Shown here piece after piece: positions 35,722 to 43,612 of a DNA stretch of 64,000 bases (positions are counted from its first letter, which is position 1; the number at the start of each line of letters is the position of its first letter). This DNA comes from Acidobacteriota bacterium (GTDB lineage: Bacteria; Acidobacteriota; Terriglobia; Acidiferrales; UBA7541): NCBI GenBank assembly GCA_003223245.1, contig QHYI01000103.1, positions 48,320-112,319 of the forward strand, given 5' to 3'. The notes under the pieces are model-generated. The model was not told the DNA's origin. It saw only the letters and a list, made by a program, of their open reading frames with translations, and did no database searches. The position numbers and the translations under genes are program-made.

Positions 35722-36768
35722 ATGAAATACGCCGATGCCGGTGTAAACATTGCCGCCGCCGATGAAGCCAAGCAGCGCATCCGGCATCATGCCAGCCGCA
35801 CGTTTACTCCCGGGGTGCTCGGTGGCATCGGCAGCTTTGGCGCGCTTTTCGCTCTCGATCACAAAAAATGGAAAGAGCCGGTGCTAGTCTCCAGCGCTGA
35901 CGGCGTAGGCACGAAACTCAAAGTGGCCATGGCCATGCGCGTGCACTCCACCGTCGGCGGCGACTTGGTCAATCATTGCATCAACGACATCCTGGTGCAG
36001 GGAGCTGAGCCCCTCTTTTTCCTCGACTATCTGGCCATGGGCAAGCTCGAGCCCCAAGTGATCGAGCAGCTTGTCGAGGGCATGAGCCGCTCCTGCCGCA
36101 AAGCCGGCTGCGCGCTCATCGGCGGTGAAACGGCGGAAATGCCCGGCTTTTATCCGCCCGGGGAATATGATCTGGCGGGCTTCATCGTGGGCGTCGTCGA
36201 CCGCAAGAGATTGCTCACTGGCAAAAGTGTCCAGCCCGGCGACGCGTTGCTCGCTTTGCCTTCCGCCGGTCTCCACACCAACGGCTATTCGCTTGCGCGC
36301 AAGCTGATCTTTGAGCTCGAGAAGCTGAAGCCGGACACCTATGTGGCGGAGGTTGGCAACAAAATCGGCGCGGAGCTGCTCAAGCCTCATCTCTGCTACG
36401 CCCCGGCGCTGAAAGGCATCGTTGCGAAAGGCTGGGTTTCCGCCCTCGCGCACATCACCGGCGGCGGCATTCCCGGAAATTTGCCGCGCGTGCTGCCGAG
36501 CGGCGTCAAAGCCGAAATCGATCTGGCCTCCTGGCCCGTGCCGGCAATCTTCAAATATCTCGCCAGACTCGGGAAGATTGACACCGACGAGTTGCTGCAG
36601 TCTTTCAATGTGGGCGTGGGAATGATCCTGGTGGTGCCGCCGAAGTTTGTGAAGTCCGTCGAGGCCGACCTCAAGAAGCGCCGCGAGAAATTCTTCCGAA
36701 TCGGCCGCGTCGAGCGCGCCGAATCCGGCAAAGCCCGCGTCTCCTTTTCTGGCTCCCTGAACTTGTAG
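35722..36768 (+). CDS. purM: Phosphoribosylformylglycinamidine cyclo-ligase (AIR synthetase)
   Basis: 348 residues from the ATG at 35722 (MKYADAGVNIAAADEAKQRI), the usual PurM start. It closes the imidazole ring using ATP. Motifs: VSSADGVGTKLKVA, HCINDILVQGAEPLFFLDYLA, ALIGGETAEMPGFYPPGEYDLAGF, LPSAGLHTNGYSLARKL and AHITGGGIPGNLPRVLP. The stop TAG is the TAG of a GTAGTGGCGCGTC repeat that begins there, so a repeat sets the end of the protein. It is the fourth pur gene of this block (purQ, purL, purF, purM). Confidence 0.96.
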   Translation: MKYADAGVNIAAADEAKQRIRHHASRTFTPGVLGGIGSFGALFALDHKKWKEPVLVSSADGVGTKLKVAMAMRVHSTVGGDLVNHCINDILVQGAEPLFFLDYLAMGKLEPQVIEQLVEGMSRSCRKAGCALIGGETAEMPGFYPPGEYDLAGFIVGVVDRKRLLTGKSVQPGDALLALPSAGLHTNGYSLARKLIFELEKLKPDTYVAEVGNKIGAELLKPHLCYAPALKGIVAKGWVSALAHITGGGIPGNLPRVLPSGVKAEIDLASWPVPAIFKYLARLGKIDTDELLQSFNVGVGMILVVPPKFVKSVEADLKKRREKFFRIGRVERAESGKARVSFSGSLNL

Positions 36769-36937
36769 TGGCGCGTCTTCGTTAGGCTGAGGCTTCTCGC
36801 CGAAGCCAGACCCGTGCGCTTCTCTTGCTTTGTAAAGGCCCGCTGGTCACGCCGCCCGGTGCCATCCCGAGCGAACCGGGGTCCCCGGCGCGCCCGGTTT
36901 TGGCTCGCTGGGGGGGAAGCGAGGGATCCTCGCTGAA
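36765..36937 (+). repeat. GTAGTGGCGC repeat and CCGAGCGAA/GCGAGGGATC repeat after purM
   Basis: GTAGTGGCGCGTC overlaps the purM stop. GGCTTC-TCGCC-GAAGCC forms a hairpin just after. Then ATCCCGAGCGAA ... AAGCGAGGGATCC is an interrupted copy of the common CCGAGCGAAGCGAGGGATC dispersed element; a shorter copy, CATCCTGAGCGAAGGATC, lies near 47726. Confidence 0.5.
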
Positions 36938-37004
36938 GGTAAACGCTGGCGTCGCCGCACTCCCGGACGTCTAGGAATGCTCGTCCGGCAACACCAGTCA
37001 GCCG

Positions 37005-37466
37005 TTACCGAACCACGTCCTTCATCACATCCACAATCACGTTGGTATTTCGATTCAAGATGACAATGTGCGCGCCGATCACCGCGCGCCGGTAATCCGG
37101 GGGAAGCGGCGGCAGTTGTCGCTCGAGTTCAACAGGACAGGGCTCGATGCGCTTGGCCAGGCCCGGTGGCAGGGTGCCGTTGCGCTCCAATTGCCTCTCG
37201 AGCCCTGGCGGCAAATTCCCCCCGCGCTTGGCCAGGCCCGGTGGCAGGTTCGAACCGCGATTCGAATAATAGCGCGTAATGATTTCACGGTCGCGCTCTC
37301 TAAAATAATACTTGGCGCTTTCTCCCTGATCGTCGCGGTCCTGACGCTTGTTGTGGCCCTTTCCTTTGCCGTGGCCTTGGCTGTTGCCTTGGGAAAATAC
37401 GGGGCTCGAGACAAGCGCCGCCGCCAACACTCCGGTAACGCCTAGCCGCAAAAAACGTGAAGGCAT
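37005..37466 (-). CDS. Secreted protein with LPPGL repeats
   Basis: 153 residues. Signal peptide (LGVTGVLAAALVSSPVFSQG) followed by a Lys/Gly/His-rich segment, then NLPPGLAKR, NLPPGLERQLER, TLPPGLAKR and a final LPPLPPDYRRAVIGAHIVI. The protein ends IVDVMKDVVR. Proteins with (N)LPPGLAKR units are common in acidobacteria and proteobacteria but without a defined role. The repeats make a short Pro-rich periplasmic segment and the C-terminal 40 residues look like a small folded domain (VIGAHIVILNRNTNVIVDVM). The gene stands alone. Confidence 0.65.
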   Translation of the reverse strand: MPSRFLRLGVTGVLAAALVSSPVFSQGNSQGHGKGKGHNKRQDRDDQGESAKYYFRERDREIITRYYSNRGSNLPPGLAKRGGNLPPGLERQLERNGTLPPGLAKRIEPCPVELERQLPPLPPDYRRAVIGAHIVILNRNTNVIVDVMKDVVR

Positions 37467-37627
37467 GTTTTCCTCCGTAAAGGGGCTTGAGAGCCCCGAG
37501 GGATAGCACTAGCATAGGCTGTGCTCACGGCGTTGGCGAGTATCTACATACATTCTCGTGCTCACGTTGAAACTTGCCCGCTCGTCCAATCCACAGAGCT
37601 TGCCCTGCCCAATTCCAGGAGGTGTCT

Positions 37628-38050
37628 ATGAATTCTTCGCCCGTAGAGATTCAGACCTTGACTGCCCGCATGGAGAAGCTCGAATCCGCAAACCGTCGCT
37701 GGAAGTCCGCCAGCGCAATCGCGCTGTTGTTCGTTGTTTCCATGTTAGTGCTGAGCACAAGGCACGCTCGGCGTGTCACGGCCGCAGCGCGGCCGGACCG
37801 CATCGAGCCCGATGTCCTCCACGCGCGCACGATCGAGGCTCAGGATTTCGTGCTCAAGGACCCAGAAGGGCACGTGTACGCTCGGTTCAGCATCACTCCG
37901 AACCTGGCTGCCGCGGATCAGAATGGCCGCTCTCCGCGGCTCTATAAAATGCCGCTGATCCCCGGCCAGGCATCGCTCCAGTTTTACGACGAAAAAGGGA
38001 AAGTGGTCTGGAGCGCTCCCGCCAAGCCCCAGTTCATGACGATAAGATAG
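37628..38050 (+). CDS. Single-pass membrane protein, unknown function
   Basis: 140 residues from the ATG at 37628, chosen because AGGAGGT lies directly upstream; the open frame extends 18 codons further without support. A short coiled-coil (LTARMEKLESANRRWK) precedes one membrane helix (ASAIALLFVVSMLVLST), then an outer domain with IEPDVLHARTIEAQDFVLKDPEGHVYARFSITPN and LQFYDEKGKVVWSAP. The phrase A-x-x-F-x-L-x-D-x-x-G-x-x-x-A-x-x-x is a known beta-strand repeat of acidobacterial and planctomycete secreted proteins. Confidence 0.65.
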   Translation: MNSSPVEIQTLTARMEKLESANRRWKSASAIALLFVVSMLVLSTRHARRVTAAARPDRIEPDVLHARTIEAQDFVLKDPEGHVYARFSITPNLAAADQNGRSPRLYKMPLIPGQASLQFYDEKGKVVWSAPAKPQFMTIR

Positions 38051-38402
38051 ATAGCCACGAAGGACGCCACCGGCTCGGGAAGGTGGCTCCCTCTCGCGTT
38101 AATTTGCGCTTCGCTCTCTGCTCAGGACTGGAGCTCCGCTTCGCGCCGACTGCGAAAATCTCATTTCGGCAATCCTTCCGAGGACACCGAAGGATAAAGC
38201 GCCCGCGCTCTTCTCTTCAGACTCTGCTCCAAGTCCCGGTTCGTAGCGGATTTCCGTTCGAAGCGGATCGATCATCAAGCCCACCATCCAGCCGCTTCGT
38301 GAAACTTGTGGCCGGGCTCTTCGTAAATGGACATCAGCGTCGCCTGTTCTCTCTTCAGCTGCTTCAACAGGAATTTCCGCCTCTTCTTGGAGCCATGTGC
38401 TG
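38051..38402. other. Gene-free stretch between convergent genes
   Basis: 352 bases between convergent genes. Frames are open on both strands but show no ribosome site, no family similarity I recognise, and low-complexity Arg/Ser-rich products. No terminator with a T tract was found. Confidence 0.35.
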
Positions 38403-39980
38403 CTAGGGTTGCGTGGCGCGGTCGATGAAGGTGGCGATTTGGTTGTGCAGGTTCACGCGGTCTTCGTCGTGCAAGTACATCATGTGGCCGGCGGTGTAGT
38501 AATCGAGCTTGATGTTCTTTTGTAGAGCTTCGGGCAGGCCGAGGTGCTCCATGGTGTGCTCGGTAGCGAAGAAGGGCGTGGCGAGGTCGTAATAACCGTT
38601 CTCCACTTGGACTAATAGTTTGGGGTTCGTGATCATGGCTTGCGCCAGGTCCCGATCCACATTGGGCGCGCCAGGAAAGCCGGATCGCCGCGGCTCGTGG
38701 CGCGTCCAGTTCCAGCTCCCGAACGCGTTTGCGGAATTGTGATACACCTTGTCCTTCCCGAATTTCAGTTCATCGTGATTGTAGGCATTGATCAGCGCGG
38801 TGAAGGCGCCGCCCACGGCCGGGCCTTCGGGATCGCCCTGGGCGTTTTCTTCCAGCAAATCGTAGGTGTAGCCGGAGAAACGGGCGTCGATGCGGCCGGT
38901 GGTCAGGCCTTCTTTGCGCTGCAGCTCGGCGCGGAACTGGCTGAGGTCCACGCGCAGGTCCGCCTTCCTCAGATAATCCTCGGATAGGCCCGTGAAATAC
39001 GAGACCCGCTTTGCCACCGCAGCTTTGTCAGCGGCGGAAAGCGTCGCGCCCTTGTAGAGCGCGGCCGCGTAGTCGCCTTGCGCGTATTTCCGCGCCTCCT
39101 CGACGAACGACACGACATCGGCGGGACGGCTCTGGAGCACTTTGTGGTACCAGGCGACCGCGGCGTAACTCGGCAGGTAGAAAACGTAGGGCCGGTCGTC
39201 TCCCGGACTGAAGGTGATCGAGGACAAATCGAGCACGGAAGAAATCAGCACGATGCCGTTGAGGTGCACGGTATCGCGCGATTGCAGATAATTTCCCAGA
39301 GCGGCGGAGCGAAACGTGCCATAGCTTTCGCCGATCAAAAACTTCGGTGAATTCCAGCGGTCGTTGCGGGAGAGATAGGTCACAATGAATTGCCCGAAGG
39401 CTTCGAGGTCTTCGTCGATTCCGAAGAAATCCTTGTCTTGCGCTTTGCACACCGCATGGCTGTAGCCGGTCCCCATGGCGTCGATGAAGACGAGGTCGCT
39501 TTTGTCCAGCAGAGTTTCGGCGTTGTCGACGAGCTTATAGGGCGCGGGAGGCGTGAAGGCTCCGTTCACGGTGTAGACGCGGCGCGGCCCGAACGCGCCC
39601 ATGTGCAGCCACATCGTCGCGGAACCGGGCCCGCCGTTGTAGAGGAACGACACTGGGCGCGTGCTGAGGTCTTTCACGTCGGTCTTCGTATACGCCACGG
39701 AATACATCAGGCCGGTAGGATCGCCTTTGTCGTTCTTCAGCAGAGTGGTGCTGGCAGTCGCCTTGTAGGAAATCGTCTGGCCACCGACGCGAATAGAATG
39801 ATCGGTTACCGACGATTCTTCCTTGTAGGTAGCGGGTTCGCATTTTTCCTCGCTTCTCGCTTCGGGCGCTCGCGCGCTCCGCTCTGGAGTCGCAGGCGCG
39901 GGGGCCTGCGCTGCTGTCCATCCCGCCGACGCAAACGAAACAAGAATCACTCGAGCAACCAATGAAACGACTTTTCGCAT
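38403..39980 (-). CDS. S10-family serine carboxypeptidase-like peptidase, secreted
   Basis: 525 residues from the ATG at 39980 (GGGAG upstream, MRKVVSLVARVILVSFASAG signal peptide); the frame is open 36 codons further upstream. The alpha/beta-hydrolase fold has the oxyanion segment SFLYNGGPGSATMWLHMG, the nucleophile in LIGESYGTFRSAAL, the Asp in GYYDLATPF and the His in YYTAGHMMYLH. These are the S10 catalytic residues. Bacterial members act on peptides outside the cell. It is transcribed after an M28 exopeptidase gene (terminator at 40041 between them), suggesting shared peptide scavenging. Confidence 0.9.
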   Translation of the reverse strand: MRKVVSLVARVILVSFASAGWTAAQAPAPATPERSARAPEARSEEKCEPATYKEESSVTDHSIRVGGQTISYKATASTTLLKNDKGDPTGLMYSVAYTKTDVKDLSTRPVSFLYNGGPGSATMWLHMGAFGPRRVYTVNGAFTPPAPYKLVDNAETLLDKSDLVFIDAMGTGYSHAVCKAQDKDFFGIDEDLEAFGQFIVTYLSRNDRWNSPKFLIGESYGTFRSAALGNYLQSRDTVHLNGIVLISSVLDLSSITFSPGDDRPYVFYLPSYAAVAWYHKVLQSRPADVVSFVEEARKYAQGDYAAALYKGATLSAADKAAVAKRVSYFTGLSEDYLRKADLRVDLSQFRAELQRKEGLTTGRIDARFSGYTYDLLEENAQGDPEGPAVGGAFTALINAYNHDELKFGKDKVYHNSANAFGSWNWTRHEPRRSGFPGAPNVDRDLAQAMITNPKLLVQVENGYYDLATPFFATEHTMEHLGLPEALQKNIKLDYYTAGHMMYLHDEDRVNLHNQIATFIDRATQP

Positions 39981-40040
39981 CCCCTTATGCTCCCTTCGAA
40001 TCCTCCGCGTATCCGATGGCTTCTTTCCGCCGTTGCAGCG

Positions 40041-40065
40041 AAAAAAAACGGCAGCCAGGCTGCCG
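40041..40065 (-). terminator. Rho-independent terminator of the M28 peptidase gene
   Basis: On the minus strand CGGCAGCCTGGCTGCCG forms a strong GC-rich stem-loop followed by eight T. It begins 50 bases after the M28 stop and lies 60 bases before the start of the S10 gene, so the latter has its own promoter or relies on read-through. Confidence 0.8.
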
Positions 40066-40114
40066 CAGTCCAAAAGGCCTCGTCGCAAATAGCTCGGAGG
40101 CTCGCTAGGCCTGA

Positions 40115-41539
40115 CTACGGACTACTCTTGGACGGGCCTGGAGGCGCACGGCGCTCCGTTTCCGCAGGCGCAGCAATCGACCGCGCGCCGTTCTTGCCGA
40201 CCGCGCGCACCGCAAAAAAGTGATTGTCGGTGGAGACGCCCTTCAAGACCGCCTCGCCCGGTTCGGTCACAACTTCATAGACGTGCCAGCGCGGGTCAGT
40301 CGTTTCACGCCATAAAACTTCGAAACCCGCGCGCTCCGTGTCCTCCTGCGCGTCCCAGGAAACTTTGGCGTCCGGCGTGACCGCGCCTCTCAGCCGCGCG
40401 CTGGTCGGCGGCGCGGGAGCCATGCCGAGTTGCCGCAGCACTTCCGCATTGTCGCGCGCGACATTGCCCATGAACGTGTAGTTCAGATACTTCTCCAAGT
40501 CTCCGTACTCGATTCCGTTTTCCGTGCGCGGCGTTTGGTGCTGGTGGTTGTAATTCTCGAGCGGCTCGGTAAATCGTACTGCGGGCAGTCCCGCTTTATA
40601 AAACGGAAAATGGTCGCCGCCGCGTCCGTAGCGGTCCTGGCGGAAGATCATGCGAATGGCGTTAGGCCCATCGATCTCTTCGATGGCGCGAGCGAGTTCG
40701 CGCGCAGGCGAATCGCAATCCTCAATCTCGCCATTTCCGGAAAACACGCGCACGCGATGCGGCCCGCCCGGCGCGGGATCGGCGCCCACAATGTCGTTAT
40801 CCAGCATTGCGCCCACGGTGTAGCCCTGCTCCTTGGTCCACTCGAGGAGGCGGTAGGCGCCGAGCAGTCCTTGCTCCTCGCCGGAGAGCACGCCGAAGAG
40901 AAGCGTTGCGCGAAACTTCGCGCGGCCGCTAGCGGCGGCCTTGCTCAACAGCCGCGCGCATTCCACGCTGACGGCCGTGCCTGAGCCGTCGTCGTCCGCC
41001 CCAGGCGCATCGGCTTCGGGATCCATCACGTTGGACGGCCGCGAGTCCATGTCGCCCACAACGATGAGGACCGTTTTGGCCAGAGCCGGATCCGATCCCG
41101 GCAAAATCGCGTACACGTTTTCCAGATGCACCGGGTTTGGGCCGGTCCGCTCTGATTTGGATTCGAACTTGTCGACAACGATTTGCAATTTTCCACCGGA
41201 GTCCTTGGCAATGTCGTTCAAACGTGCAGCCACGAAATCGCGCCCGCAGCCAATGCCGCGCTTCGGGTCCGTCCACGAGGAAAGCGTGAGCCGTGTTCCG
41301 CAGCTCACCAGGTTGTGGATCAACGCACGCATGGATTTTTCGTCGATGCTCTGGCGAGCAATCGCGCCGCCCGGCGACGGCAGGTTCTTCACCTGCGACT
41401 TTCCCGGACGCGGCTCTGCCGGATCGCGCGGCGCCCTCTGTTGCGGCAAGGCGGGCCCAGCCACCACAACCAGCGAGAAAAGCGCGGCGGCTGCCGCGCT
41501 TCCTACAAGCCCCCGAATGGTGCTCCAGAAATTCCTCAT
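40115..41539 (-). CDS. M28-family zinc aminopeptidase with C-terminal fibronectin III-like domain
   Basis: 474 residues, ATG preceded by GGAGGAG. Signal peptide (AAAAALFSLVVVAGPALPQ). The catalytic domain shows ADAPGADDDGSGTAVSVECARL, LFGVLSGEEQGLLGAYRLL, MLDNDIVGADP and the final metal-binding NYNHQHQ. The usual HxDS first-ligand motif is replaced by DMDSRPSN (Asp for His). Residues 380-470 form a fibronectin III-like domain (SARLRGAVTPDAKVSWDAQE ... FAVRAVGKNGARS). It should release N-terminal amino acids from peptides outside the cell, if the altered metal site works. Confidence 0.85.
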   Translation of the reverse strand: MRNFWSTIRGLVGSAAAAALFSLVVVAGPALPQQRAPRDPAEPRPGKSQVKNLPSPGGAIARQSIDEKSMRALIHNLVSCGTRLTLSSWTDPKRGIGCGRDFVAARLNDIAKDSGGKLQIVVDKFESKSERTGPNPVHLENVYAILPGSDPALAKTVLIVVGDMDSRPSNVMDPEADAPGADDDGSGTAVSVECARLLSKAAASGRAKFRATLLFGVLSGEEQGLLGAYRLLEWTKEQGYTVGAMLDNDIVGADPAPGGPHRVRVFSGNGEIEDCDSPARELARAIEEIDGPNAIRMIFRQDRYGRGGDHFPFYKAGLPAVRFTEPLENYNHQHQTPRTENGIEYGDLEKYLNYTFMGNVARDNAEVLRQLGMAPAPPTSARLRGAVTPDAKVSWDAQEDTERAGFEVLWRETTDPRWHVYEVVTEPGEAVLKGVSTDNHFFAVRAVGKNGARSIAAPAETERRAPPGPSKSSP

Positions 41540-41774
41540 GCGCTCTGCTCCTCCGACCGAATGGGCTCAAAAAGGAAGAGGCATTCTAGCGCGAACCTGT
41601 TGCTAAATGGCACCAAGGCACACCTGCCCCTGCTGTCCTCACCTAATGCTTGTGTATCTCCCCAAATAATTTAGAATCTCCGCCTGCCCGAAAATCGATA
41701 ACCAACACCAGCGCAAAGGGCGGGGGCCTGGTTCGGGATCATCGGCGAAACGGCGAAAGGCGTAGGAGGGGATT

Positions 41775-42974
41775 ATGAAACGCAATTTCTATATGGGAGC
41801 GATTTTTCTCGCGCTACTCGCCGCGCTCGCGGCCGGGTCGGTCATGCTCGAGAAAAAAGCGGCCACGCGGGCCGCCGAAGTCGAAGCGCCGCGCTTCGAA
41901 GTAGATCCTCTGTGGCCCAAGCCGCTACCTAGTCATTGGGTGCAAGGGATGTCGGTCGGCGTTTCCGTCGATTCGCAAGACCACATTTGGATCGTGCACC
42001 GCACGAATACGTTCGAGCCGATGGAAATCTACGCGAGCGCACAGCCGCCCAAGGCAGAATGTTGCGTTCCGGCTCCGCCAGTTCTCGAATTTGACGAGGA
42101 CGGCAACCTCATCGGCCATTGGGGCGGCCCCGGCCCAGGCTACGATTGGCCGGATTCGAATCATGGAATCACCGTTGATTACAAAGGCAACGTGTGGATT
42201 GGCGGAAACGGGCGCGGCAAAGACCGCGCGCACTTTCACGACAATCAAATTCTGAAATTCACGCAAGAAGGCAAGTTCCTGATGCAGATCGGTCATCCGA
42301 TGATGAGCCAGGGCAGCAATGACACGGAAAATCTCAAAGGCCCGGCAAAAATGTTCGTGGATAAAGCGACGGATGAGCTCTATGTCGCCGATGGCTACGG
42401 GAACCATCGCGTGGCCGTTTATGACGCGGAAACCGGAAAGTACAAGCGACACTGGGGGGCCTACGGCCACAAACCGGACGACACCGATCTCGGCCCTTAC
42501 AATCCGGACGCGCCGCCCGCGCAGCAGTTCCGCAATCCCGTGCATTGCGCAGAGCTCGCTAACGACGGCTTGCTCTACGTTTGCGACCGCCCCAACGATC
42601 GCATCCAGGTGTTCAAGAAAGACGGCACGTTCGTGAAAGAAGCGTTCATCGCCAAGAGAACTCTGGGCGACGGCTCGGCGTGGGATATTGCGTTTTCCAA
42701 AGATCCGCAGCAGAAATACATTTTTCTGGCCGATGGTTCGAACGAAAAAATCTACATCCTCCTGCGTGATACGCTGGAAATCCTGACCAGCTTCGGCGAC
42801 GGCGGGCGCCAGCCCGGGCAATTTTATGCCGTGCACAGTATCGCGACCGATTCCAAGGGAAACATTTTTACAACGGAAACCTATCGAGGCCAGCGCGTGC
42901 AGAAATTCGTGTACAAGGGCATGGCGCCGGTCACCAAGAAAGATCAGGGCGTCGTTTGGCCGACAAGCAAGTAG
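41775..42974 (+). CDS. NHL/six-bladed beta-propeller protein, membrane-anchored or secreted
   Basis: 399 residues, preceded by GGAGGGG. An N-terminal helix (MGAIFLALLAALAAGSVML) acts as signal or anchor. The rest is built of NHL-type blades: VSVDSQDHIWIVHR, ITVDYKGNVWIGGNGRG, FVDKATDELYVADGYGNHRVAVYD, CAELANDGLLYVCDRPNDRIQVF and IATDSKGNIFTTETYRGQRVQKF. Such propellers occur in peptidyl-alpha-hydroxyglycine lyases and in sensors; no catalytic residue can be assigned. It is followed after 36 bases by a cupin gene and then by a HupE-like gene, probably one transcript. Confidence 0.8.
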   Translation: MKRNFYMGAIFLALLAALAAGSVMLEKKAATRAAEVEAPRFEVDPLWPKPLPSHWVQGMSVGVSVDSQDHIWIVHRTNTFEPMEIYASAQPPKAECCVPAPPVLEFDEDGNLIGHWGGPGPGYDWPDSNHGITVDYKGNVWIGGNGRGKDRAHFHDNQILKFTQEGKFLMQIGHPMMSQGSNDTENLKGPAKMFVDKATDELYVADGYGNHRVAVYDAETGKYKRHWGAYGHKPDDTDLGPYNPDAPPAQQFRNPVHCAELANDGLLYVCDRPNDRIQVFKKDGTFVKEAFIAKRTLGDGSAWDIAFSKDPQQKYIFLADGSNEKIYILLRDTLEILTSFGDGGRQPGQFYAVHSIATDSKGNIFTTETYRGQRVQKFVYKGMAPVTKKDQGVVWPTSK

Positions 42975-43010
42975 TTCCGCGAGCTGCTTTTGTTTGGGAA
43001 GGAAACGGTG

Positions 43011-43604
43011 ATGCAGAAAATCGGTCTTGCTCTTCTGGTATTCGCTTTCGCGCTTCTGGCTGCACATAAATTTCCCGCGCAAACGCAGACTGCTCCGCCT
43101 GCCACGCCGCACTTGCCGCGCGGGACAGCCACCGACGTTAGCGCCGCCGAGATTCAATCCTTGGTCGAGAAGACGGCTGCGGATCGCGTCAGCGATCAGG
43201 CCGTTCGTGTGGTCAGCATCAACGGCGAATACAACGTCGGCGTTGGCGTGGTGCATCGCGCCAAAACTTCGGGCGCGCAAGCAGGCGGTGGGATCGAGCA
43301 CAGCCAGATCACTGAGATTTATCACGTCATCGAAGGCAATGCGACGCTGGTGACCGGAGGCTCGATGGACCATAGGTCTGAATTTCCCACCGATCACCCG
43401 GTCGTGGCGATCCTCAACGGCCCGAGCACGCGCGGCGGACCGATCCAGAACGGCGTGACTCGCAAAATCGGATCTGGCGACGTGGTTATCATTCCTCCCA
43501 ACACACCGCATTGGTTCAGCGAAATCACGTCGGACCAGATTGTGTACCTGGTCGTGCGCGTGGACCCGCACAGAGTTTTGCCCGCGGGCTACGTCGCAAA
43601 GTAG
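43011..43604 (+). CDS. Secreted cupin-domain protein
   Basis: 197 residues from the ATG at 43011 (GGAAGGA upstream). Signal peptide (ALLVFAFALLAAHKFPAQ). The cupin barrel is seen as HSQITEIYHVIEGNATLVTGG and GDVVIIPPNTPHWFSEI, with His and Glu in metal-binding positions, though the first motif is spread (GGGIEHSQITEIYHVIEG). Function (isomerase, dioxygenase or sensor) cannot be told. Located between the NHL propeller and the HupE-like gene, eight bases before the latter. Confidence 0.75.
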   Translation: MQKIGLALLVFAFALLAAHKFPAQTQTAPPATPHLPRGTATDVSAAEIQSLVEKTAADRVSDQAVRVVSINGEYNVGVGVVHRAKTSGAQAGGGIEHSQITEIYHVIEGNATLVTGGSMDHRSEFPTDHPVVAILNGPSTRGGPIQNGVTRKIGSGDVVIIPPNTPHWFSEITSDQIVYLVVRVDPHRVLPAGYVAK

Positions 43605-43612
43605 GGGCGGTC

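Noticed and set aside
38083..38406. 107-codon plus-strand frame between convergent genes
   Set aside because: No ribosome site, no domain, biased Arg/Ser/Leu composition.
41925..43571. Long minus-strand frame opposite the NHL and cupin genes
   Set aside because: Shadow frame over genes with clear domains.
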